Positions 45,204 through 53,243 of a stretch of DNA of 64,000 bases are shown here, one piece after another. Source of the DNA: Pseudomonas marginalis. Lineage in GTDB: Bacteria; Pseudomonadota; Gammaproteobacteria; Pseudomonadales; Pseudomonadaceae. Position numbers and translations under genes: made by a program. Where the stretch lies: positions 1,736,001 through 1,800,000 of the forward strand of contig NZ_VTFG01000001.1 in assembly GCF_008692035.1 (NCBI RefSeq), written 5' to 3'. The notes below the pieces were generated by a model. It was not told the origin of the DNA. It was given only the letters and a program-made list of their open reading frames with translations, and searched no databases. The first letter of the stretch is position 1. Every line of letters begins with the position of its first letter.

Positions 45204-45592
45204 GCGGGGTACTCCACACCAAGGAAGGCTTCGCCGTAGCCGACGGTGGTGCCGCACGGCACGCGCACATCGACGACCCGTGCGGCGCGGGGCGCGCGCA
45301 AGGGCAACAGCAACTCACCCACTTGCAGCAGCGCGACCAGTTGCCCGGCGCTGAGCTGATCGCCCACCGCCACGAACGGTTGATCCAGTTGGGGGTGGGT
45401 CAGCAGCAAGCGGCCCAGGCCGGTGGTGCGCAGCACCTGGTCTTCAACCACGGCCACGGCAGGCGCCGCAACAGCGCCGGCCGAGGCGCCGCGCTTGAGC
45501 GTCAGGTGCACACCGGGGCGGCTCATTTCGGCACCGGCCAGGTGGTGCTCCTTGAGCCACAGCGCCAATTGGCGAATTTCCTCAAGGGTCAT
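45200..45592 (-). CDS. biotin-carrier-like protein lacking the biotin lysine
   Basis: 130 residues. The C-terminal 70 residues align with the true carrier protein encoded at 48599-49012: AGQLVALLQVGELLLPLRA against AGQTVAVIEAMKMFHPVKA. The EAMKM biotinylation motif is QVGEL, so the acceptor lysine is Glu93. The N-terminus (MTLEEIRQLALWLKEHHLAG) also keeps the helical start of these carriers. It overlaps PxpC (45589-45592) and PxpA (45200-45203) genes by 4 nt each. It cannot carry biotin and may be a structural or scaffolding subunit of the carboxylase/hydrolase complex. Confidence 0.75.
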   Translation of the reverse strand: MTLEEIRQLALWLKEHHLAGAEMSRPGVHLTLKRGASAGAVAAPAVAVVEDQVLRTTGLGRLLLTHPQLDQPFVAVGDQLSAGQLVALLQVGELLLPLRAPRAARVVDVRVPCGTTVGYGEAFLGVEYPA

Positions 45593-46563
45593 GCTTTCAC
45601 TCCTTCACGGTGCAGTTCCAGCAGGCGGCTGACTTCCCGCAGATACGCGCGATTGGTTTCCAGGGCCTCGACGGCCTCCAGGTAGCTGCACTCGATAAAG
45701 CGCACCTTGCCGCCGATGGGCGCCTGGCCCAGGCGCCACAGGTCGGCCTCGATCACACTGCCGAACTTGGGGTAGCCGCCGCTGGGCTGGGCGTCACGCA
45801 TCTGGATGATGGGCTGGCCGCCGTGGGGCACCTGGATCACCCCCGGCACGATGCCGTGGGAGCGAATTTCCATCGGTGCAATGGGCAGCAGCGGCTGGCC
45901 TTCCATTCGGTAGCCGTAGCGATTGCTCTGGGTGGTGATCTTCCATTCACCGGCCCAGAACGCCGCGCGGGAGGCCTCCTGGAAGCGCTCGTATTCGGCG
46001 GCGGGCAACACGCGCATGGCAGGCACCCCATCAACCTGCAACGGCAGCGCCAGGCCTGGCGCCAGCACCCCAACATCCAGCGGCAACGGGCTGATACCGG
46101 GGTGCAGTGCCCCCAGCCGATCACCCTGTTGCAGGGCGCGGCCGTCGAGGCCACCGAACTCGCCGCGCAATTGAGTGCTGCGCGAACCCAGCACCGACGG
46201 CACATCCACCCCGCCCGCCAAACACAGATAGGCACGGCTGCCAGACGTCGGATAGCCCAGGTTCAAGACCTGGCCTTCGCGGCCCTGGCACACCCAGTTC
46301 GGTGGCAAGGGCTGGCCGTCCAGGGTGGCGTCGCAAGCGGCGCCGGTCACCGCAAAGGCACAGTCCTGCAGCAGCCGTACCTCGAACGGGAACAGCGGTA
46401 TTTCAATCGCGGCGGCGTCTTCGGGATTGCCCAGCAACAGGTTGCCCAAGGCCAGGGCCAGGTGGTCCATGGCGCCCGATGTGCCCACGCCATAACCCAG
46501 GCTGCCGAAGCGGCCGAAGTCCTGCACGGTGGCCAGGGCGGTGGCCGATAAAATCTCGATCAT
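45589..46563 (-). CDS. pxpC: PxpC/KipA-type carboxyltransferase-like subunit
   Basis: 324 residues. The AHS2/KipA family start [20 protein letters not shown] is followed by GVGTSGAMDHLALALGNLLL and GNPEDAAAIE, with later RGEFGGLDGRALQQGD and RYGYRMEG, then QMRDAQPSGGYPKFG. These proteins are homologous to the carboxyltransferase part of urea amidolyase and work with PxpB. Start and stop overlap neighbours by 4 nt, implying stoichiometric production. Confidence 0.87.
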   Translation of the reverse strand: MIEILSATALATVQDFGRFGSLGYGVGTSGAMDHLALALGNLLLGNPEDAAAIEIPLFPFEVRLLQDCAFAVTGAACDATLDGQPLPPNWVCQGREGQVLNLGYPTSGSRAYLCLAGGVDVPSVLGSRSTQLRGEFGGLDGRALQQGDRLGALHPGISPLPLDVGVLAPGLALPLQVDGVPAMRVLPAAEYERFQEASRAAFWAGEWKITTQSNRYGYRMEGQPLLPIAPMEIRSHGIVPGVIQVPHGGQPIIQMRDAQPSGGYPKFGSVIEADLWRLGQAPIGGKVRFIECSYLEAVEALETNRAYLREVSRLLELHREGVKA

Positions 46564-47216
46564 CGAATGATCCTCTCGATGCGCAAGCGCAGGAAATCAC
46601 CCGGCCGCAAGATCGCGGGCGGGGTTTGGGCGGGGTCGAAAAACGCCATTTCAGTGCGGCCGATGGTGTTCCAGCCGCTGGGGCCGGCCGAGGCGGACAC
46701 CCCGGTCTGCACCCCGCCGATGGACACCGAGCCCGCCCCGATAGTCAGCACCGGCACCTGGCGCCGTGGCGTGGCCAGGCGCGGGTCCATGCCGCCGAGG
46801 TAGCAATAACCGGGGTGGCTGCCCAGGGCGTACACCGGGTACAGCGGTTCGCAGTGCAGGTTGGCGATGGTCTCGATATCCAACCCGGTGTGGGCGATCA
46901 CGTCCGCCATATGCGGGCCGAACTCGCCGCCGTACACCACCGGCAATTCGACAATGCGCCCCTCCAGGGGCAGCGGCTGGCTCTGTTCCCAGGCTTCCAG
47001 CAGGCGCTGGCACAGGCCGTTCAGTTCACGGGGCGGCGTGAGGAAGGTGAGCATCAGGTTGTTCATGCCGGGCACGGCTTCGTGGATCTCGGGCCATTCG
47101 CCGGCTTGCAGGGCCAGGCGCCAGATGCGCTGCTGCGGGGCCAGGTCCAGTTCGCCCGGCGCCTCGAACAGCAAGGCGCTGGAGCCCAGCAGGCTGATGA
47201 CAGGGGCGGTGTTCAT
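46560..47216 (-). CDS. pxpB: PxpB/KipI-type subunit
   Basis: 218 residues. AHS1/KipI family: [20 protein letters not shown] at the start, [49 protein letters not shown] and the C-terminal [15 protein letters not shown]. Partner of PxpC. GGAG lies 7 nt before the ATG, which overlaps the stop of the biotin carboxylase gene (ATGA). Confidence 0.87.
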   Translation of the reverse strand: MNTAPVISLLGSSALLFEAPGELDLAPQQRIWRLALQAGEWPEIHEAVPGMNNLMLTFLTPPRELNGLCQRLLEAWEQSQPLPLEGRIVELPVVYGGEFGPHMADVIAHTGLDIETIANLHCEPLYPVYALGSHPGYCYLGGMDPRLATPRRQVPVLTIGAGSVSIGGVQTGVSASAGPSGWNTIGRTEMAFFDPAQTPPAILRPGDFLRLRIERIIR

Positions 47217-48565
47217 GTCGGACTCCTTTGCTGCAACCAGCGCTCAAGGTGATGAATATCGACGCCGCCGGCGCAGAACGCCGGGTCATCCAGAATCTCG
47301 CGGTGCAAAGAAATGTTGGTGCTGATGCCCTCCACGACCATCTCGCTCAGGGCCAGGCGCATACGCGCCATGGCGTCTTCGCGCGTAGCGCCGTGGGTGA
47401 TGACCTTGGCCACCATCGAGTCGTAGTACGGCGGCACGCGGTAGCCGGTGGTGACATGGGAATCGACCCGCACACCAAAGCCGCCGGGCACTTCCCAACG
47501 CTGGATCAGGCCGGGGGTCGGCATGAAGGTCAGCGGGTCCTCGGCGTTGATGCGGCACTCCAGGGAGTGGCCGTTCAGTTGAACGTCCTCCTGGCGCACG
47601 CTGAGCACTTCACCGCGGGCCATGCGCAGTTGCTGCTGGACGATGTCGATGCCGGTGGTCATCTCGGTGACCGGATGCTCCACTTGCAGGCGCGTGTTCA
47701 TCTCGATGAAGAAGAACTCGCCGTCCTCATACAGAAACTCGAAAGTGCCCACGCCGCGATAGCCGATGCGGCGGCAGGCCTCGGCGCAGCGTTCGCCGAC
47801 CGTGGCGATCAGCGCGGGATCGATGCCCGGCGCCGGCGCTTCTTCCAGGACTTTCTGGTGGCGGCGTTGCAGGGAACAGTCGCGGCAGCCGAGCCAGATC
47901 GCATGGCCATGGGCATCACACAGCACCTGGATTTCCACGTGCCGGGGGTGGCCGAGGAATTTCTCGATATACAGTTCAGGGTTGCCGAACGCCAACCGCG
48001 CTTCTTCGCGAGTGAGACCTATGGCCGCCAACAACTCGGCCTCTGCCTGCACCACGCGCATGCCGCGACCGCCGCCGCCACCGGCGGCCTTGACGATCAC
48101 CGGGTAACCGATGTCGGCGGCGATGGCGAGGATGCTCGCATCGTCGCTCGGCATGCTCGAATCCGGCCCCGGCACGCACGGCACACCGGCTTCACGCATG
48201 GCGCGCTTGGCTGCCACCTTGTCGCCCATGGTGCGAATGCATGCGGCGCTCGGCCCGATAAAGGTCAACCCGGCCGCTTCGATGCGCTCGGCAAACCCGG
48301 CGTTTTCCGACAGGAACCCGTAACCGGGGTGGATCGCCTGGGCACCACTGACCCTGGCGGCAAACAGCAGCGCCGTCTGGTTCAAGTAGCTCAGGCCCGG
48401 TGCGGCCGGACCGATGCACAGCGACTCATCGGCGTTTTGCACATACTGCGCATGGCGGTCCGCTTCGGAGTGCACCGCCACGGTCTTGATACCCAGGCCG
48501 TGGCAGGCACGCGCAATGCGCAGGGCGATTTCGCCACGGTTGGCGATCAGCACTTTGTCGAACAT
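47213..48565 (-). CDS. biotin carboxylase (AccC-like)
   Basis: 450 residues from the ATG at 48565 (AGGTGA 6 nt upstream); a GTG three codons earlier is possible. ATP-grasp enzyme that carboxylates carrier-bound biotin with bicarbonate. Hallmarks: [33 protein letters not shown], the glycine-rich loop [34 protein letters not shown] and [14 protein letters not shown]. The context with PxpB/C and a carrier, rather than accA/D, argues that it serves this operon and not fatty acid synthesis. Confidence 0.9.
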   Translation of the reverse strand: MFDKVLIANRGEIALRIARACHGLGIKTVAVHSEADRHAQYVQNADESLCIGPAAPGLSYLNQTALLFAARVSGAQAIHPGYGFLSENAGFAERIEAAGLTFIGPSAACIRTMGDKVAAKRAMREAGVPCVPGPDSSMPSDDASILAIAADIGYPVIVKAAGGGGGRGMRVVQAEAELLAAIGLTREEARLAFGNPELYIEKFLGHPRHVEIQVLCDAHGHAIWLGCRDCSLQRRHQKVLEEAPAPGIDPALIATVGERCAEACRRIGYRGVGTFEFLYEDGEFFFIEMNTRLQVEHPVTEMTTGIDIVQQQLRMARGEVLSVRQEDVQLNGHSLECRINAEDPLTFMPTPGLIQRWEVPGGFGVRVDSHVTTGYRVPPYYDSMVAKVITHGATREDAMARMRLALSEMVVEGISTNISLHREILDDPAFCAGGVDIHHLERWLQQRSPT

Positions 48566-48598
48566 TGAATTCACCTGAATAACGAATACGCGTGGGGG

Positions 48599-49012
48599 TC
48601 AACCGAGCCGGAAGAGGGCCTGGCCCGCTTCGACTTCGACGCCGGCCTGGGCAAGAATCTCAACCAACTTGCCGGCAACCTTGGCCTTGACCGGATGGAA
48701 CATCTTCATCGCCTCGATCACCGCCACGGTCTGGCCGGCTTCGATCGCTTGGCCCACGCTGACGAACGGCGCCTCACCCACGGCGGGCGTCAGGTGCAGG
48801 ACGCCATAGAGGCTGGCCTTGATCTCCACGGCGGAGCTGGCCACGGGGGTTGCGGGTGTTGGCGCTGCGGTCACGGCCGGCGCGACGCTGGTGATCACCT
48901 GACCTGCCTGCTTGAACAGCCGCAGCGTGCTGTCACCTTCGGTCAGGCTCAGTTCCAGCAGATCGGATTCGGCCAGCAAATCCATCAACCCCTTGATACG
49001 TGCTGAATCCAT
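48599..49012 (-). CDS. biotin carboxyl carrier protein (AccB-like)
   Basis: 137 residues from the ATG at 49012. An N-terminal helix (MDSARIKGLMDLLAESDLLE) is followed by an Ala/Pro/Thr linker at about residues 40-62 and a biotinyl domain with the intact motif EAMKM, biotin lysine Lys103. It can hand carboxyl-biotin to the PxpB/C carboxyltransferase-like proteins. First gene of the minus-strand run; a Nac-like palindrome lies about 94 nt upstream. Confidence 0.9.
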   Translation of the reverse strand: MDSARIKGLMDLLAESDLLELSLTEGDSTLRLFKQAGQVITSVAPAVTAAPTPATPVASSAVEIKASLYGVLHLTPAVGEAPFVSVGQAIEAGQTVAVIEAMKMFHPVKAKVAGKLVEILAQAGVEVEAGQALFRLG

Positions 49013-49105
49013 GTATGGCCCCTGCCTGTCGAGCGTGTCTTGAGTGGATGGGCCCAATCTACCGAGCCCCTCGAAAAGCGGCCAAGACGCTTTGGCTTTG
49101 GGGTG

Positions 49106-49120
49106 ATAAGCCGACCTTAT
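49106..49120. promoter_or_regulatory. ATA-N9-TAT palindrome upstream of the pxp operon
   Basis: ATAAG-CCGAC-CTTAT, within the 114 bp between the Nac-like regulator gene and the biotin carrier gene. It matches the Nac consensus ATA-N9-TAT and is symmetric over 5 bp on each side. Confidence 0.62.
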
Positions 49121-49126
49121 GACCGC

Positions 49127-50047
49127 TCAAATCAGGCTGCCACGCATCTTCGCCACCAGCTCCAGCAGGATCGCCTTGACCGCCTGGGCCGGCACCGACA
49201 ACGGCAAATGCCCCGACAGGCACAGCGCCAGCGGCGCCTCCACCTCGGGTTCGACGATGCGGCACATGTGCACCGAAGTGGCCGCCACCATCACCCGCGC
49301 CGACGACTCCGGCAGGATGGTCGAGCCGAAATGGTCAGCCACGGCGGCGGTCAGCGTGGTCGAGGATTCAATTTCGGCCACCACCCGCGCACTCAGGCCG
49401 ATGCGCAGGAAGGCTTCGTCCACCAGCCGACGCATCACGTTGTAGGGACGCGGAAGCAGCATGTCCATGTCGGCCAGTTCGGCCAGGGGCACTTCTTCAC
49501 GCGTGGCAATCGCCGGGTCGGCACTCACCAGGTACAGCGGCTCGCGCAACAGCGAGACAAAACTCAGGCCATGCACCTCGCGCCCGCCATACAGCACGGC
49601 CATGTCCATACGGCCGTTCATGATCAGCTCGCTCAAGGTGGTACCGAAATTTTCATTGAGGTACAGCAGGATGCCAGGGTGGCGCTCACGCACGGTGCGC
49701 AGCAACGGCAACGACAGCGCCGACGCCGCAGTACCCGGCGCCAGCCCCACCGACACCTGCCCGGACAACGCCTGGCCGGTGGCATTGATATCGCTCTGGG
49801 CCTGCTCGCACTGGCGCAAAATAATCTGCGCATGCCCATACAGCACCTTGCCCGCCTCGGTCGGCGTGACGCCGCGCTTGGTGCGAATCAACAGCTGCTG
49901 TTGCAGCTCGGCTTCCAGGGTTGCCAGCTGTTGGCTCAACGCCGGTTGCGCCACATGCAGTACATCGGCGGCCTGGGTCATGCTGCCGATGTCGACCAGT
50001 TTCACGAAATACTTCAATCGGCGCAGGTTCAAAATGGCGATGCTCAT
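49127..50047 (-). CDS. Nac-like LysR-family regulator
   Basis: 306 residues. NLRRLKYFVKLVDIGSMTQA, then ADVLHVAQPALSQQLATLEA, QQQLLIRTKRGVTPTEAGKV and GQALSGQVSVGLAPGTAAS follow the Nac (nitrogen assimilation control) proteins of enteric bacteria closely, and the helix-turn-helix is intact. It lies immediately upstream of the pxp operon on the same strand and divergent from the aminotransferase gene. Sites of the Nac type (ATA-N9-TAT) flank it on both sides. It is probably a local regulator of this island rather than a global nitrogen regulator. Confidence 0.85.
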   Translation of the reverse strand: MSIAILNLRRLKYFVKLVDIGSMTQAADVLHVAQPALSQQLATLEAELQQQLLIRTKRGVTPTEAGKVLYGHAQIILRQCEQAQSDINATGQALSGQVSVGLAPGTAASALSLPLLRTVRERHPGILLYLNENFGTTLSELIMNGRMDMAVLYGGREVHGLSFVSLLREPLYLVSADPAIATREEVPLAELADMDMLLPRPYNVMRRLVDEAFLRIGLSARVVAEIESSTTLTAAVADHFGSTILPESSARVMVAATSVHMCRIVEPEVEAPLALCLSGHLPLSVPAQAVKAILLELVAKMRGSLI

Positions 50048-50068
50048 GTAATGGACAAGTGATGCCTT

Positions 50069-50163
50069 AAATGTGGGAGGGGGCTTGCTCCCGATGAGGC
50101 AGTGTCAGTTGATGCATCTGTGACTGACATACTGCTATCGGGAGCAAGCCCCCTCCCACATTT
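50069..50163. repeat. REPIN (pair of inverted REP sequences)
   Basis: AAATGTGGGAGGGGGCTTGC followed by TCCCGAT (50069-50095) and its exact complement at 50137-50163 surround a 41-nt spacer. This is the classic P. fluorescens REPIN with the GTGGGAGGGGGCTTGC core. It fills part of the 364-nt gap 50048-50411 between divergent genes. Confidence 0.85.
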
Positions 50164-50218
50164 GGTTTTGCGTACACCTGGCAGGTTTGCAAAAGACAGG
50201 CCATCCGTATAACCAGCC

Positions 50219-50233
50219 ATAAGGCTTTGCTAT
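50219..50233. promoter_or_regulatory. ATA-N9-TAT palindrome upstream of the aminotransferase operon
   Basis: ATAAG-GCTTT-GCTAT, embedded in a longer inverted repeat AGCCATA (50215-50221) / TATGGCT (50231-50237). It fits the Nac consensus and lies 179 nt before the aminotransferase start and 172 nt before the regulator start. Confidence 0.58.
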
Positions 50234-50411
50234 GGCTGTCCCTGATCTCCGATCCAAGGCACCCGCCCGGAGCAGCCAGGACTGGACGCACCGCAACAGT
50301 GCAACCCCAGCCATAAGCACTGCCTATCAAACCAGAACGAACTCATCTTATGGCGCCCTTCCCCGCGCCTCGTACTGTGGCCCCTGTCAACGCCATCAAC
50401 GAGGAACGCCC

Positions 50412-51620
50412 GTGACTGCCTCCCGCATCGCCGCCCGTGTGCAACGCATCAAACCATCGCCCAGCAGCGCCGCGTCCGACCGCGCCAACGAGCTGCGTCG
50501 CCAGGGCCAGTCCATCATCAACCTGGTGGTGGGCGAGCCGGATTTCGATACGCCACCCAACATTCGCCAGGCCGCCAGTGCCGCCATCGAGCGCGGTGAA
50601 ACCCGCTACACCCAGAACGCCGGTACCCCGGAGCTGCGCCAGGCCATCGTCGACAAGCTGGCACGGGAAAACGCCCTGATCTACACCGCCCAGCAGGTGC
50701 TGGTGACCAGCGGCGCCAAAAGTGCGATCTTCAACGCCTTCGCCGCCACTCTCGGCGCCGGCGATGAGGTGCTGATCCCGGCGCCGTACTGGGTGTCGTA
50801 CCCGGACATGGTGCTGGCCTGCGAAGGCGAGCCTGTGACCCTCGCCTGCCCGGAACACAACGGCTTCAAGCTGACCCCAGGCCAGCTGCGCGCGGCGATC
50901 ACCCCGCGTACCCGCTGGCTGCTGCTCAACTCCCCCAGCAACCCCACCGGCGCCAGCTACAGCCACAGCGAATTGCGCGCCCTGGCCGATGTGCTGCTGG
51001 ACTATCCCCATGTGCTGCTGATGACCGATGACATCTACGAGCACATCCGTTTCGACGGCCTGGACAACCCGCATATCCTCGCCATCGAGCCGGCCTTGAG
51101 CGAGCGCAGCCTGGTGGTCAACGGCGTGTCCAAGACCTACGCCATGACCGGCTGGCGCATCGGTTACGCCGCCGGCCCCGCCGACCTGATCGGCGCCATG
51201 GCCACCCTGCAATCGCAGTCCACCAGCAACGCCTGCTCGATCAGCCAGGCAGCGGCGGTGGAAGCGCTCAACGGCGACCAGAGCTTCGTCAAGCAAAGCG
51301 TGTTGGTCTACCAGCAACGCCGCGACCGCTGCCTGGAGCTGCTCAATGCCATTCCCGGCCTCAGTTGCCGCAAGCCCGATGGTGCGTTCTACCTGTATGT
51401 GAATTGCGCTGGCCTGCTGGGTAAAACCACGCCCGAGGGCAAGGTGCTGCACACCGACAGCGACGTCGTGATGTACCTGCTGGAAAGCCAGGGCGTGGCG
51501 GTGGTGGCCGGCACGGCGTATGGCCTGGCGCCGTTTTTCCGTATGTCGATCGCCACCGCGATCGCTACTCTCGACCAGGGCTGTGCACGCATCGCCACCG
51601 CCGTCACCGCGTTGCGCTGA
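50412..51620 (+). CDS. class I/II PLP-dependent aminotransferase (aspartate aminotransferase-like)
   Basis: 402 residues with a GTG start at 50412, GAGGAACG 6 nt upstream; a frame back to 50232 passes through the leader and is not supported. Fold-type I motifs: INLVVGEPDFDTPPNIRQAA, VTSGAKSAIFNAF, LNSPSNPTGASYS, MTDDIYEHIRF and the PLP lysine in VVNGVSKTYAMTGWRIGYAA. Uses 2-oxoglutarate or another keto acid as partner. As the first gene of an operon with a DHA2 transporter and an OprD porin it may deaminate the amino acid released by the pxp enzymes. Confidence 0.88.
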   Translation: MTASRIAARVQRIKPSPSSAASDRANELRRQGQSIINLVVGEPDFDTPPNIRQAASAAIERGETRYTQNAGTPELRQAIVDKLARENALIYTAQQVLVTSGAKSAIFNAFAATLGAGDEVLIPAPYWVSYPDMVLACEGEPVTLACPEHNGFKLTPGQLRAAITPRTRWLLLNSPSNPTGASYSHSELRALADVLLDYPHVLLMTDDIYEHIRFDGLDNPHILAIEPALSERSLVVNGVSKTYAMTGWRIGYAAGPADLIGAMATLQSQSTSNACSISQAAAVEALNGDQSFVKQSVLVYQQRRDRCLELLNAIPGLSCRKPDGAFYLYVNCAGLLGKTTPEGKVLHTDSDVVMYLLESQGVAVVAGTAYGLAPFFRMSIATAIATLDQGCARIATAVTALR

Positions 51621-51629
51621 GGGCCGACC

Positions 51630-53180
51630 ATGACCGTGGCAGCCCACCCGCCCTTGAGTTTCCAGCAAGCCTTGCTGGCCATGCTCGGCATCTCCCTGGT
51701 GCTGATGCTCTCGGCACTCGACCAGACGGTGATCGGCAACGCCTTGCCGAGCATCGTCGCCGAACTCGATGGATTTGAACTCTACGCGTGGGTGGCCACC
51801 GGTTACCTGTTGGCGTCCATCGTCACCATTCCGATTTTCGGGCGGCTGGGGGATTACTACGGGCGCAAGCCGTTCGTGCTCGCCGCCACGTTGATTTTCA
51901 CCCTGGCCTCCCTGGCCTGCGCCGTGGCCGATGACATGCGGGTGCTGGTGATCGGCCGCGCCTTGCAAGGCGTGGGCGGCGGCATGCTGATCGGCACCGC
52001 GTTCGCCTGCATTCCCGAACTGTTTCCCGATACCCGTCAACGCCTGCGCTGGCAAATGCTCTTGAGTGCGCTGTTCAGCGTGGTCAATGCCATCGGCCCG
52101 GGCCTGGGGGGTTACCTGACCGGCGCCTTTGGCTGGCGCTCGGTGTTCTACCTCAACCTGCCCCTGGGGTGCCTGGCGCTGTTGATCACCTGGCGCTTTC
52201 TGCCCTGGTACCGCCCGCAGCAGCGCAGCGGCATTCGCCTGGACTGGCCCGGCGCGCTATTGATCGCTCTGGCCCTGGGCAGCCTGCAGCTATTTGTGGA
52301 GTGGCTGGGGCATTCGAGCCTGGCGTTGAGCGCCGCCCTGGGCCTGGGCTGCATGGCCGCGATCAGCGCGCTGTGGCATTGGGAGCGGCGTTGCCCCCAT
52401 GCGCTGTTGCCGGCGGCGCTGTTCAGTTTGCCGAGCCTGCGATGGTTGTTCGCACTGTCGGTGGCGGCCGGCGCGATCATGTTTTCGCTGTTGTTCTACC
52501 TGCCGCTGTTGCTGCAAGGCGCCTACGGCTACTCGCCCCAGGACGCCGGCCTGTTGATCACGCCGCTGGCGTTGAGCATCACCTTGGGGGCCATCGTCAA
52601 CAGCCGCATCGTGACCCGTTTGCGCAACCCCAACCATTTGCCTCTGGCAGGCTTTGTCGCACTGCTGCTGGCGTGCCTGGGCCTGGCGGTGGTCGGGCGC
52701 GGGGCCGCGTTCAACCTGCTGCTCGGTTTGATCCTGCTGGCCGGCCTGGGGCTGGGATTTATCCTGCTCAACCTCACGGTCTTCACCCAGACCCTGGCCG
52801 AACGGCAGTTCCTGGGGATTGCCACGGCGCTGACCCAGTCCCTGCGCCTGGTCGGCGGGCTGCTCGGCACTGCGGGCATGGGGGTGCTGGTCAACCTGCT
52901 GTACAGCGCCAATGTGCAGCGGGTGTTTCTCGCCGCGAATCACGCCGAGGGCATTGCCGCGTACGCCGATCCGCAAACGCTGTTGCATGCCAACCTCGAC
53001 GCCTCGCCGTGGCTGAACCTGGCCCGGGATGCCCTGGCGCAGTCCGTTGGCGTAGGCCTGTTGCTGTGCGCCGGGATCGGCGTGCTGGCGCTGTTCATCC
53101 TGTACCGCTTGCCGCCGGTGCGACTGCATGTCGTGCCGGCCACCGTTGCTCCTGAAACACCTGCTCCTGAAAACAAATAG
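51630..53180 (+). CDS. DHA2-family (EmrB/QacA-type) MFS transporter
   Basis: 516 residues, about 14 helices. Motif D1-like LSALDQTVIGNALPSIVAEL in helix 1 and motif A GRLGDYYGRKP between helices 2 and 3 identify the DHA2 group, with GRALQGVGGGMLIG in helix 4. It is a proton-driven exporter by family; exporting a pathway intermediate or moving the pathway substrate are both possible. Starts 9 nt after the aminotransferase gene with GAGGG upstream. Confidence 0.88.
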   Translation: MTVAAHPPLSFQQALLAMLGISLVLMLSALDQTVIGNALPSIVAELDGFELYAWVATGYLLASIVTIPIFGRLGDYYGRKPFVLAATLIFTLASLACAVADDMRVLVIGRALQGVGGGMLIGTAFACIPELFPDTRQRLRWQMLLSALFSVVNAIGPGLGGYLTGAFGWRSVFYLNLPLGCLALLITWRFLPWYRPQQRSGIRLDWPGALLIALALGSLQLFVEWLGHSSLALSAALGLGCMAAISALWHWERRCPHALLPAALFSLPSLRWLFALSVAAGAIMFSLLFYLPLLLQGAYGYSPQDAGLLITPLALSITLGAIVNSRIVTRLRNPNHLPLAGFVALLLACLGLAVVGRGAAFNLLLGLILLAGLGLGFILLNLTVFTQTLAERQFLGIATALTQSLRLVGGLLGTAGMGVLVNLLYSANVQRVFLAANHAEGIAAYADPQTLLHANLDASPWLNLARDALAQSVGVGLLLCAGIGVLALFILYRLPPVRLHVVPATVAPETPAPENK

Positions 53181-53243
53181 AAAACCTTCACTGCCGCTTT
53201 TGACTGCCCTCAAAAAAACCAAACACACATGGGGATGACACCG

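Noticed and set aside
50343..52055. 570-codon minus-strand open frame across the aminotransferase and transporter genes
   Set aside because: It spans two well-supported sense genes and is a GC-driven shadow.
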